A stretch of DNA of 64,000 nt from UBA11475 sp902486425. GTDB lineage: Bacteria > Bacillota > Clostridia > Christensenellales > Borkfalkiaceae. Position numbers and translations under genes: made by a program. This document shows positions 1 to 8,441 of this stretch, piece by piece; positions within the stretch are counted from its first letter, which is position 1, and each line of letters starts with the position of its first letter. The notes under the pieces were generated by a model, which was not told the origin of the DNA, searched no databases, and saw only the letters and a list, made by a program, of their open reading frames with translations. The DNA lies in contig CABTOK010000008.1 in assembly GCA_902486425.1 (NCBI GenBank), positions 103,470-167,469 of the forward strand, written 5' to 3'.

Positions 1-2
1 AC

Positions 3-53
3 GGTATCTCCGGCGGAAAAGAAAAATTCCTCGGATTAAAGAGGGAGGACTAA
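3..53 (+). CDS. secD: C-terminal tail of SecD (partial)
   Basis: Only the last 16 codons and the TAA stop are inside the window. The frame ends in KFLGLKRED, like the C-terminal tails of SecD proteins. The stop lies 3 bases before the ATG of the SecF-like gene, matching the usual secD-secF order. The rest of the gene is off the left edge. An alternative frame stopping at 39 is less protein-like. The identification leans mainly on context. Confidence 0.5.
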   Translation, partial: GISGGKEKFLGLKRED

Positions 54-56
54 TCA

Positions 57-1013
57 ATGAAAACTTTAATGTCCAAGACGAAAATCGTTTTAATAGTTTT
101 ACTCGCGGTTCTTATTGCGGGGGTAACGCTTTTCGGCGTTATGGGACTTAACAAGACGCAAGCTTTCGGAGAATCGTACGAAGTTCAGATTTCCACGCAG
201 ATCGACTTCACCGATCATGCCGACACCATTAAAGAAACCGCCGAAAAGGTTCTCAAAAAACACGGCGTAAAGACTGCCGATTACAGTCTTGCGCAGGAAT
301 ACGGCAGCGTTTCGATATTCCTTTTCAAAAACAAACTCTCGGAAGAAGTCATAAACGAACTTAAAACCGAAGTTACCGCAGCCATAACGACCGATAAGGT
401 TCCCATGGACGTAGAAGTAACACAGTACGAAGCAAACGTCGTAAAAGACAATTCGGTTCGCTGGCAGCTTATAGTAGGAACGCTCGGCGCGATACTCGCT
501 TTCGGCGTATACCTTATGTTCAGACAGAGATTCGCCGCAGCTTTCTCGGTTATGGTTGCTACCGTTTTGGAGGGCGGCTTGTTTCTTGCTCTCTCTTCCG
601 TTTCGAGAATACCCGTAAACACTTCTTTCTATGCGGTAATGCTTGCGTCGGTTGCTCTTACGGCTCTTCTTTCGGCAATATATACCGGAAAGGCGAGAGA
701 ATATACCAAAAAACGTGCAGAACTCGAAAAGGCTTCCGCCGAAGAAGTTTCGGCAAAGCTTGAAAAGACGAACGAACTTTCTATAGCGGTATTCAGCATA
801 GCGATGCTTCTCTTCGCGGTGGCGTTCCTTGCGATCGGTCCTGCGCTTATGAGATGGACGGGACTCTTGCTTGTCGTAGCTACTATTTCGGTTGACCTTG
901 CGGTACTCTTCGTTCTTCCGTTCTTCTGGCTCTTATTCAGAAAGGTTACGGATAAAAAGAGAAATAAATTCGCTTACAAACCTACCGAATCCGTTTCCGG
1001 CGAAAATAAATAA
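57..1013 (+). CDS. secF: SecF-like protein-export membrane protein
   Basis: Likely the SecF half of the SecDF complex, which uses the proton motive force to help SecYEG pull exported proteins across the membrane. The 318-residue protein has a first membrane helix at about 9-30, an extracytoplasmic region to about 135, then five more helices (about 137-156, 160-182, 190-210, 242-262, 268-294). This is the six-helix SecF layout. A long charged cytoplasmic loop (about 211-240) interrupts the C-terminal half. The sequence is divergent, and classical SecF motifs are hard to see. The call rests on topology plus position between a SecD-like tail and recJ. A good ribosome binding site (GGGAGGA, 43-49) sits 7 bases before the ATG. 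An unrelated membrane protein is possible but less likely. Confidence 0.7.
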   Translation: MKTLMSKTKIVLIVLLAVLIAGVTLFGVMGLNKTQAFGESYEVQISTQIDFTDHADTIKETAEKVLKKHGVKTADYSLAQEYGSVSIFLFKNKLSEEVINELKTEVTAAITTDKVPMDVEVTQYEANVVKDNSVRWQLIVGTLGAILAFGVYLMFRQRFAAAFSVMVATVLEGGLFLALSSVSRIPVNTSFYAVMLASVALTALLSAIYTGKAREYTKKRAELEKASAEEVSAKLEKTNELSIAVFSIAMLLFAVAFLAIGPALMRWTGLLLVVATISVDLAVLFVLPFFWLLFRKVTDKKRNKFAYKPTESVSGENK

Positions 1014-1030
1014 TTTAAACACAGATTTTT

Positions 1031-1066
1031 AAGGGAGGGATTTTCAGTTCCTCCCTTTATATTTTT
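1031..1066 (+). terminator. Intrinsic terminator after secF
   Basis: The arm AAGGGAGG (1031-1038) pairs perfectly with CCTCCCTT (1050-1057), followed by a T-rich tail. It separates the Sec genes from recJ. Confidence 0.8.
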
Positions 1067-1177
1067 CCGAGCTTCGGATTTTTAAAAAATAGTCTGAAGC
1101 ACCGATAAAGCCATAAAGGTCGATAGTTAAACTTACGTTTTTGAGTTTTTAAATACCGAAATAAAAGGGAATACAAA

Positions 1178-3463
1178 ATGAAAAGTGTTATTCTTGCGAA
1201 GAGTTTTTTGCCCGAAGAACTTAATACAGTTAACAAAAACGCCGCGATTTGCGGAATCATGCCGGAGACAGCCGGTCTTTTGTATTCCAGAAATATCGAC
1301 ACCCCCGAAAAAATAAAAAGATTTTTGAATCCCGGCAAACATAATTTTTCGGATCCGCTGATTATCCCGAATATGGAAGAGGCGGCAAAACGTATCGCCG
1401 AAGCCAAAGCTAAAGGCGAAAGGGTGCTTGTCTACGGCGATTACGACGCGGACGGGGTTTCGGCGGCTTCGATACTTTACAGGGCGTTCGAGAAGTTCGG
1501 AATAAAAGACCTTGCCGTAACGGTGCCTAACCGCTCGGACGGATACGGGCTTAACCTGAACGTAATCGAAAAGGCATCCGTCGGGAAGAAGTTCGACCTT
1601 ATAGTTACGGTCGACTGCGGAATAAGCAACGTAAAAGAAGTCGAAGAAATTAAGGCTACAGGGACCGAAGTCATAGTTACAGACCATCACGAAATACCCG
1701 AAATTATTCCGGATTGTATATGCGTTAACCCGAAAATGGGCGAAAAAACGACCTTCACCGGTCTTTGCGGAGCGGGCGTCGCGTTTGAAATCGCAAGAGT
1801 TCTGCTCGGCGAAAGGGCGTACGAATATCTCGATTATGCCGCTCTCGCGACGGTTGCAGACAGTATGGAACTAAAAGACGAAAACAGGGATATAGTTTAC
1901 GAAGGCGTGAAACGCTTTTCCAAAAACGTAAGACCTGTCTTTAAGGAAATGACTTCGTCGCTTAAATACGGCGAAGCTTCTTCGCAGACTTTGGCGTATT
2001 CTGTCGCACCCAAGATAAACGCTGCGGGAAGAATGGGAGATTCGCTCTCCGCTCTTAAACTTTTCATATCCGATAACGACGATGAGATAAGAAACTTGTC
2101 CGCTCTTTTGTCTTCGTACAACATGGAAAGACAGGACTGCACGGACAGACTTTATAAAGAAGCAAAAGCCGAACTCATGAAAAAGGGTGCGGATAAAAAA
2201 ATAATAATGCTTTCGGGCGAAAATTGGAATACCGGCTTTATCGGCATAGTCGCGGCAAAGCTTGTGGAAGAATATTTCCGTCCGGTAATAATTTTTGCGG
2301 ATATAGGCGGAGTGCTTAAAGGTTCGTGCCGTAGCATCGAAGGCATAAATATTTTTGAAGCGTTGTCTTCAGCAAAAGATCTTTTAGTTGAATTCGGCGG
2401 ACATTCTCAGGCGGCGGGCGTTACCATAAAGAAAGAAAATTTTGAGGAACTCGAAAAGCGGCTCGACAGATATCTCGACGAAACAGCCGACGAAGAAACA
2501 TTCGTTCCGAAGATATATGCGGACGGGGAGATAAAGGGAAGCTTTCCGATGGAACTTGCGAAGGAACTGGAACTTCTGGAACCGTGCGGAACGGGGAACA
2601 AAAAGCCGCTGTTTTGCGTTACCGAAAACGCTTTGAGCGCAAATCCTTTAAAAGAAGGTTCTCCGCACATAGCTTTCAAAACAAAAGCGTGCGACATGCT
2701 TAAATTTTCGGGACTCGATTACGTGAGCGTACTCGAAGCCCCCGTGGATAAAAAAATCTTGTTTGAAGTAAGTCTTTCGACTTATGCGAAACAGACTTAT
2801 ATGAAAGGCATCGTGAAGGACGTTATCCCCGTGATAAAGCGTGACGACAGCCTCAAACTTTTGTGCTTTGAAAATTCTCTGACGGGCGACCTTTACGAAG
2901 CGAAGTCCATAGATACCGGTAAGATTTTAGAAATCGTAGGCAAAAACTGTGCGTTCATTATCCGAAACCCGGACGATTACGAAAAGTTTCCGTTTCTGAA
3001 TTCTTGTGAAAAGGAACTTTTTTACCGCACGGGTAAGGGACTTAAACGCTGCGTGCTGTTTGCGCCTTCCGGCGAAAACGCCCTTGCGGACTTCAAAACC
3101 GTAGTATATCTCGATCTTCCTTACGCGACATTCGAACCGAAAGAAGGTCAGAACGTATACGTCAACAAAAATGCGGACTTTTTCGCCGGCGGAAGAGTCG
3201 ATTTATCGAGAGACGCGATGGGCAAAGCCTATTACACGCTAAAAAACCTGTGCGGCAAACGCGCGACGAGTTTTACCGAACTCTATCTCGAAAACACTCC
3301 GGACGTAGAACCGTATCAATTCGTGTTTGCTGCTAAAGTGTTCGCCGAACTCGGCATATTTTACGTGTCGAACAAAATTCTAAGATGCGATAAAACAGTG
3401 AGAGCCGACCTCGAAACATCGAAAATATATCGGACGGTCTCGAAAATGGTGCAAAAATGTTAG
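1178..3463 (+). CDS. recJ: Single-stranded-DNA-specific exonuclease RecJ
   Basis: RecJ degrades single-stranded DNA 5' to 3' in recombination, base-excision and mismatch repair. The 761-residue product has the DHH-family motifs in order: GDYDADG (about 87-93), VDCG (about 145-148), the DHH triad followed by glutamate (169-172), and a downstream GGHSQAAG motif of the DHHA1 domain. A PCGTGN motif marks the start of the C-terminal OB-like region. Length is at the upper end for Bacillota RecJ. No strong ribosome binding site is seen; AAAGGGA lies about 10 bases before the ATG. The gene overlaps the start of rel by 7 bases, so the two are probably co-transcribed. The apt gene often found between recJ and rel in this phylum is absent. 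Confidence 0.95.
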   Translation: MKSVILAKSFLPEELNTVNKNAAICGIMPETAGLLYSRNIDTPEKIKRFLNPGKHNFSDPLIIPNMEEAAKRIAEAKAKGERVLVYGDYDADGVSAASILYRAFEKFGIKDLAVTVPNRSDGYGLNLNVIEKASVGKKFDLIVTVDCGISNVKEVEEIKATGTEVIVTDHHEIPEIIPDCICVNPKMGEKTTFTGLCGAGVAFEIARVLLGERAYEYLDYAALATVADSMELKDENRDIVYEGVKRFSKNVRPVFKEMTSSLKYGEASSQTLAYSVAPKINAAGRMGDSLSALKLFISDNDDEIRNLSALLSSYNMERQDCTDRLYKEAKAELMKKGADKKIIMLSGENWNTGFIGIVAAKLVEEYFRPVIIFADIGGVLKGSCRSIEGINIFEALSSAKDLLVEFGGHSQAAGVTIKKENFEELEKRLDRYLDETADEETFVPKIYADGEIKGSFPMELAKELELLEPCGTGNKKPLFCVTENALSANPLKEGSPHIAFKTKACDMLKFSGLDYVSVLEAPVDKKILFEVSLSTYAKQTYMKGIVKDVIPVIKRDDSLKLLCFENSLTGDLYEAKSIDTGKILEIVGKNCAFIIRNPDDYEKFPFLNSCEKELFYRTGKGLKRCVLFAPSGENALADFKTVVYLDLPYATFEPKEGQNVYVNKNADFFAGGRVDLSRDAMGKAYYTLKNLCGKRATSFTELYLENTPDVEPYQFVFAAKVFAELGIFYVSNKILRCDKTVRADLETSKIYRTVSKMVQKC

Positions 3464-5592
3464 ACCTTATCGAACAATTAAGAGAAAAATATCACGGCGC
3501 AGACATCGCCCTTATCGAAAAGGCGTATAATTTTGCCAAAAAAGCGCACGAAGGTCAGAAGCGCGCTTCCGGGGAGGATTATTTTATCCACCCGTGCGCC
3601 GTTGCCGAAATTTTAATGAATTTGGGGCTTGACGCGGCTACCATAGCGGCGGCGTTTCTGCACGACGTTATCGAAGACACCCCCGTTTCGGAAGGGGACG
3701 TTAAAAAGGAATTCGGCGACGAAGTTTTAGAACTCGTTCAGGGCGTAACCAAACTCGAACATATCGAATTCCACTCGCAGGAAGAAGAGCAGGCGGAAAA
3801 TTTCAGAAAAATTTTCGTCGCGATGGCAAAAGATATAAGAGTCATCATCATCAAGCTCGCCGACAGACTGCATAATATGCGTTCGCTTAACTTTTTGTCG
3901 AGCGAACGTCAGCTTCGCATGGCGAGAGAAACGCTCGATATTTACGCGCCGCTCGCAGGAAGACTCGGCATCTCTAAAATCAAGTGCGAACTCGAAGATC
4001 TTTGTCTTAAATATCTCGATCCCGAAGCGTACGAATATCTTGCCGTAAACATCAATCAGAAGATAGCCGAAAGGAACGAGCAGGTCAAATACTTCGTTTC
4101 GGAAGTTACCAAAATTTTACAGGAATCCAACATAAAGGGCGAAGTTTTCGGGAGAGCGAAGCACTTTTATTCCATCTATAAAAAGATGAAAAATCAGAAT
4201 AAAACGCTCGACCAGATTTACGATCTTACGGCGGTAAGAGTTATCGTGAACACCGTCGACGAATGTTATGAGATTTTCGGTAAAATTCACCATAAATGGA
4301 AGCCCGTTCCCGGCAGAATCAAAGACTATATAGCTACCCCTAAGCCAAACATGTATCAGTCGCTGCATACCACGGTCGTTACGAATTTCGGACAGATTTT
4401 CGAAGTGCAGATACGTACTTACGAGATGAACAGGGCGGCGGAATTCGGTATCGCCGCACACTGGAAGTATAAAGAAAACGTTACCGGTGACGAAGGGGAT
4501 TTTGAAAAAAGACTTTCCTGGATAAGGGAAGTAATGGAATGGCAGGGCGGACTTTCGGACTCGAAAGAATTTCTGAACACTTTAAAGGGCGATATTTACA
4601 GTTCCGAAGTCCTTGTATTCACTCCCAAGGGCGACGTAGTTTCGCTTCCGAAGGATTCGACTCCGCTCGATTTTGCGTACAACATTCATTCCGCCGTAGG
4701 CAATAAATGCGTCGGCGCGAAGGTAAACGGCAAAATGGTTCCGCTGAATACGACTTTGAACGTCGGCGACATGGTCGAAATAATAACCAGCAAAACTTGC
4801 AAAGGGCCGTCGTGGGACTGGCTTAAAATAGTCAAGAGTTCCGCCGCGAGAGTCAAGATAAAACAGTTCTTCAAAAAGGAACTTAAAGAAGAAAATATCA
4901 AAGTCGGCAAGTCCATGCTCGAAAACGAAGCCAAGAACAAAGGCTATACGCTTTCGGAACTGTTAACCGACGACAGCTTTTTAAGACTTTCGGCAAAAAT
5001 GTCGTTTTCAAGCGAAGACGAAATGTTCGCTTCGGTCGGATACGGAGCGGTTTCGACGAACCAGGTATTGCTTAAGCTGATCGACTATTACCGCAGGGAG
5101 AATAAAACTGCGGCGGTAAGAAGCTACCGTAATATCAAATCTTCAACATCATCGGGCATAGTAGTCAAGGGAATGACGGATATACTCGTAAGGTACGCAG
5201 GTTGCTGTAATCCCGTTCCCGGGGACGAAATCGTGGGATTTGTTTCGAGAGGCAAAGGCGTTACCATACACCGCGCGGACTGCCCGAACGTAAAGGGCAT
5301 CGAACCCGACAGACTTATCGAAGTGTCCTGGTCCGGCGAAGTCGAAAACGGCTTCAAAACGAGCATAAAGGTACTCGGCGAATCGCAGGGCGAAGTGCTT
5401 GCGGCGGTTTCGGCAATATGCGCGACGATGAACTTAACCATACTCGCTATAAACGGCAGAATTGAACCTAAAACCAAGAACGCCGTCGTTGACGTAAACA
5501 TAAAGTTAAACAACAAAGGCGATCTGGAAACGGTTATAAATAAGCTTAAGCAAAACGATAAAATCATAGACGTTTACAGAGTTACGACTTAA
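3457..5592 (+). CDS. rel: Bifunctional (p)ppGpp synthetase/hydrolase Rel
   Basis: Makes and degrades the stringent-response alarmones ppGpp and pppGpp. The 711-residue protein has the full Rel architecture. An N-terminal HD hydrolase domain carries HD-VIED at 69-74 and LADRLHN at 134-140. The synthetase domain spans about 225-340, with KPVPGRIKDYI and EVQIRT motifs. A TGS domain follows at about 390-455, then a conserved cysteine segment (RYAGCCNPVPGD, about 570), and an ACT domain ends the protein (about 640-711). Intact HD and synthetase motifs argue for a true bifunctional enzyme. The start ATG lies inside the last codons of recJ, so translation is probably coupled. Confidence 0.96.
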   Translation: MLDLIEQLREKYHGADIALIEKAYNFAKKAHEGQKRASGEDYFIHPCAVAEILMNLGLDAATIAAAFLHDVIEDTPVSEGDVKKEFGDEVLELVQGVTKLEHIEFHSQEEEQAENFRKIFVAMAKDIRVIIIKLADRLHNMRSLNFLSSERQLRMARETLDIYAPLAGRLGISKIKCELEDLCLKYLDPEAYEYLAVNINQKIAERNEQVKYFVSEVTKILQESNIKGEVFGRAKHFYSIYKKMKNQNKTLDQIYDLTAVRVIVNTVDECYEIFGKIHHKWKPVPGRIKDYIATPKPNMYQSLHTTVVTNFGQIFEVQIRTYEMNRAAEFGIAAHWKYKENVTGDEGDFEKRLSWIREVMEWQGGLSDSKEFLNTLKGDIYSSEVLVFTPKGDVVSLPKDSTPLDFAYNIHSAVGNKCVGAKVNGKMVPLNTTLNVGDMVEIITSKTCKGPSWDWLKIVKSSAARVKIKQFFKKELKEENIKVGKSMLENEAKNKGYTLSELLTDDSFLRLSAKMSFSSEDEMFASVGYGAVSTNQVLLKLIDYYRRENKTAAVRSYRNIKSSTSSGIVVKGMTDILVRYAGCCNPVPGDEIVGFVSRGKGVTIHRADCPNVKGIEPDRLIEVSWSGEVENGFKTSIKVLGESQGEVLAAVSAICATMNLTILAINGRIEPKTKNAVVDVNIKLNNKGDLETVINKLKQNDKIIDVYRVTT

Positions 5593-5672
5593 TTTATCAT
5601 CGGTTTTGCCGTTCATGCCTCGCCCGTTGTCGGGTGAAAAATCTTAACATCGAACAAAAAGGATTTTCGGAA

Positions 5673-6293
5673 ATGGAATTTTATACTTTTACTTCGGGCA
5701 AGCTTCCCGAAAACACTTATATTCTCGTAAAGAACGGCGAAGCCGTGGTTATCGACGGCGGGATACATGCAAATCTTACGTTCGATCTCGCCCGGAAACA
5801 CGGTTTTACCGTAAAGTATATGCTTTTGACTCACACGCATTTCGATCACAGCACGTGCGCTTACGATATGCAGGGTAACGGGGTAAAAGTCGGCGTTTTT
5901 TATAACGAGGCGGATGGGCTTTACGACCATAACGTTAACTTAACGAGCAAGGTTCCGTCGCTTTTTGAAGAAACGCATGCCGATTTTACGTTCACGGACG
6001 GCGAAGAATTGGATCTTTGCGGAATAAAAATCAAAGTTTTAGCTACCCCGGGGCACAGTAAAGGTTCTTGTTGTTTTATCGTAAACGATATGATTTTTAC
6101 GGGCGACACGCTTTTTAACGGCAGCGTCGGGAGAACTGATTTTTACGGCGGCAGCACGGAAGAAATGAAAGCTTCACTTGAAAAACTTTTTTCGCTTGGT
6201 AAAGACTATAAAGTTTATCCGGGGCACGGCGAGGCTTCGTCTTTGTTTTACGAAAGAGACAACAACCCGTTTTCGCCGTTTTGTAAAAAATAA
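5673..6293 (+). CDS. MBL-fold metallo-hydrolase (glyoxalase II-like)
   Basis: A 206-residue metallo-beta-lactamase-fold hydrolase of the small YcbL/GloB-like class, probably cytoplasmic and binding two metal ions. Visible metal ligands are HTHFDH (54-59), the later GHSKGSC and GDTLF motifs, and the C-terminal PGHGE. Such enzymes often hydrolyse thioesters; the substrate cannot be told here. The start is placed at ATG 5673, where an AAAGGA site lies about 10 bases upstream; a GTG at 5634 in the same frame is less convincing. It follows rel by 80 bases and precedes hemZ by 25, suggesting one long operon. Confidence 0.88.
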   Translation: MEFYTFTSGKLPENTYILVKNGEAVVIDGGIHANLTFDLARKHGFTVKYMLLTHTHFDHSTCAYDMQGNGVKVGVFYNEADGLYDHNVNLTSKVPSLFEETHADFTFTDGEELDLCGIKIKVLATPGHSKGSCCFIVNDMIFTGDTLFNGSVGRTDFYGGSTEEMKASLEKLFSLGKDYKVYPGHGEASSLFYERDNNPFSPFCKK

Positions 6294-6318
6294 TCGTTTT
6301 ATAAAAATAAGAATTATT

Positions 6319-7737
6319 ATGATAAATTCGAATATCGAAAAGTTAATACCCGAACTGAAAGAAGTCGCAGATCTTTTTGACAGCAGCGACTTTTTTAATA
6401 TTTCGCACGAGTTTAAGCTTATAGAAGGCGAATATCTTAACTTCCTTAAAATAGAATACAAGGGCGTGTTTTGCGAGTACAGGTATTGCGATACGCCGCC
6501 CGCAGCTTTTAATGAACTCGAAGAGAAACGCTATATAAAGCGTTACGCCAAATTATCGCTTTATAAGGCTTTATCGGATCTTACGGGTATAAATATGCCG
6601 TGGGGCGCGCTTACCGGCATAAGGCCTACGAAGCTTGCGTATACCGAACTTAAAAAGACGGGCGAGTATAAAGACTTTTTCAAAAACTTTATGCTCGTTT
6701 CCGATAAAAAGCTCAAAATAGTCGAAAAAATTTTGGAAACCCAGAAAGGAATTTACAGTAGCGGCGAAGGACTGACGGACTTTTTTATAGGTATACCGTT
6801 TTGTCCTACGAGATGCAGGTATTGTTCTTTCGTTTCGACGGATATACGAGCGACAAAAAAGCTTATCCCTGATTACGTAGCCGCGCTTAAAAGAGAAATT
6901 TCCGCTGCGAAGGAGCTTATAAAAAACTTGCGAAGCGTCTATATCGGCGGCGGCACCCCCGTTGCGATAGGCGACGAATATCTTAAACAGATTCTCGAAA
7001 CGGTTAAAGGTTGCGGCACCGAATTTACGGTCGAAGCCGGACGCCCCGACTGCATCACGAGAGAAAACCTTAAACTTTTAAAAGATTGCGGCGTCACCAG
7101 AATATGCGTTAATCCGCAGACCTTTAACGATGAAACGCTTAAACGTATAGGAAGATTCCACACCGCGCAGGACGTTATAGATAAGTTTTATCTTGCGAAA
7201 GAGTACGGTTTTATAATAAACACCGACCTGATAGCGGGACTCGACGGCGAAACTTCCGAAGACTTTAAAAAGACTATCGAAACGACGTTAAAACTCCGCC
7301 CGGACAACGTTACGGTGCATACGCTGTGTCTTAAAAAAGGTTCAAAGCTTAAGACCGAAGAGAGCAGGCTTTCCGCTTCCGGAATTAACGAGATGGTCGA
7401 TTTTGCACACGACAGGCTCGGCGAAAACGGTTACAAGCCTTACTATCTGTACCGTCAGAAGTATATGGCGGGCAGTCTTGAAAACACGGGGTATACTTTG
7501 GATGGAAAAGCCTGCGTTTATAACGTGGACGTTATGGAAGAAATATCCGATAACGTGGCGTGCGGGGCGAATGCCGTTTCGAAATTCGTGGACTTAAAGC
7601 ACGAAAAGATTTTAAGGACCGCCGCCCCGAAGGACCTTCCTACTTATATAAACAAGGTTGAAAAAGTCATAACCGAAAAAAGGGGAGCTTTCGACGAAGT
7701 GGAAGCTTTAAGAAACGTGAAAGAGCAAAACCCGTAA
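6319..7737 (+). CDS. hemZ: Oxygen-independent coproporphyrinogen III oxidase HemZ
   Basis: Radical SAM enzyme of the HemZ type, which oxidatively decarboxylates coproporphyrinogen III without oxygen. The 472-residue protein has the iron-sulfur motif CxxxCxxC at about 162-169 inside FCPTRCRYC, a GGGTP motif downstream, and the HemZ-typical N-terminal segment containing ALTGIRPTK (about 97-105). ATG 6319 is chosen because it gives the family N-terminus; the open frame runs further upstream but overlaps the MBL gene. No other haem genes occur in the window, so the physiological role (haem versus another radical SAM activity) is not certain. The position behind rel and the MBL hydrolase is common in Clostridia. 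Confidence 0.9.
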   Translation: MINSNIEKLIPELKEVADLFDSSDFFNISHEFKLIEGEYLNFLKIEYKGVFCEYRYCDTPPAAFNELEEKRYIKRYAKLSLYKALSDLTGINMPWGALTGIRPTKLAYTELKKTGEYKDFFKNFMLVSDKKLKIVEKILETQKGIYSSGEGLTDFFIGIPFCPTRCRYCSFVSTDIRATKKLIPDYVAALKREISAAKELIKNLRSVYIGGGTPVAIGDEYLKQILETVKGCGTEFTVEAGRPDCITRENLKLLKDCGVTRICVNPQTFNDETLKRIGRFHTAQDVIDKFYLAKEYGFIINTDLIAGLDGETSEDFKKTIETTLKLRPDNVTVHTLCLKKGSKLKTEESRLSASGINEMVDFAHDRLGENGYKPYYLYRQKYMAGSLENTGYTLDGKACVYNVDVMEEISDNVACGANAVSKFVDLKHEKILRTAAPKDLPTYINKVEKVITEKRGAFDEVEALRNVKEQNP

Positions 7738-7883
7738 AAAGCCGCCCGGAACAGCGACAGTCTTGATATTGCGGAAATCGGAAATCTAACGTTACGGAAT
7801 ATAAACGGAAATATAAATTTGCTATATAATAAATAAATTAAGTTAAAAATTTTAAAAGAAGCGTTAAAAAAGCGTAAAAACGT

Positions 7884-7912
7884 TTTACAAAAACGCGACC
7901 TTTTGATATAAT
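7884..7912 (+). promoter_or_regulatory. Sigma-A-type promoter of rpsO
   Basis: TTTACA (7884-7889), 17-base spacer, TATAAT (7907-7912). Transcription would start near 7919, leaving a leader of about 88 bases before rpsO. Confidence 0.8.
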
Positions 7913-7932
7913 GACTAATGTATATACCGTAG

Positions 7933-7969
7933 CACGGCGAAAGGGCAAAAACTCCGACCTTCGGCTGTG
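7933..7969 (+). promoter_or_regulatory. Candidate S15 autoregulatory leader hairpin
   Basis: In the rpsO 5' leader, CACGGCGAAAGG (7933-7944) can pair with CCTTCGGCTGTG (7958-7969), leaving a two-base internal loop and one G-U pair. Ribosomal protein S15 is known to repress its own mRNA through leader structures in several bacteria, and these structures differ between phyla. Binding here is an inference from position and pairing only. Confidence 0.45.
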
Positions 7970-8006
7970 TTACAGGCGAACTTATTCCATATAGGAGGTA
8001 ATAAAA

Positions 8007-8270
8007 ATGGAAAAGGCAAAAAAACAGGAAATCATCACTACTTACGCTAAGCACGAAGGCGACACCGGTTCTACCGAAGTTCAGATCGCGCTTTTAACCG
8101 AAAGAATCAATCATCTTAACGAGCATCTGGCTGCTAATCCGAACGACAAACATTCGCGCAGCGGACTTTTGAAGATGGTCGGACAGAGAAGAGGCTTACT
8201 CGGATATCTTAAGTCCGTAGATCTCGAAGGTTACAGAGCAATCGTCGCTAAACTCGGACTCAGAAAATAA
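8007..8270 (+). CDS. rpsO: 30S ribosomal protein S15
   Basis: Primary-binding protein of the 30S platform that contacts 16S rRNA helices 20-22. The 87-residue product has the typical length and the family core GDTGSTEVQIALLTERI and LNEHL, plus DKHSRSGLLKMVGQRRGLL. A strong site, TAGGAGG, precedes the ATG. It has its own promoter and terminator, so it is mainly a single-gene unit ahead of pnp, the conserved rpsO-pnp order. Confidence 0.98.
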   Translation: MEKAKKQEIITTYAKHEGDTGSTEVQIALLTERINHLNEHLAANPNDKHSRSGLLKMVGQRRGLLGYLKSVDLEGYRAIVAKLGLRK

Positions 8271-8280
8271 TTATAAACTC

Positions 8281-8312
8281 AGGCGGCAACGTTTTTTGTC
8301 GCCTGTTTTTTT
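8281..8312 (+). terminator. Terminator after rpsO
   Basis: AGGCGGCAA (8281-8289) pairs with TTGTCGCCT (8296-8304), one G-U pair, followed by GTTTTTTT. Confidence 0.85.
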
Positions 8313-8441
8313 GCTTTCGGTAACGGCTACGCTTATATTCAAGTGGTTTTAATCTTAAACGGGAGCAAGTAAAAACGGTAAAATAGCCGTCGTCGCGCGC
8401 TGCGGCGCCGGATGAATAACAGAGTGAACAGGAGAAACAAA

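Noticed and set aside
1071..1177. Riboswitch in the recJ leader
   Set aside because: Only short hairpins; no match to conserved cores of riboswitch classes known to me.
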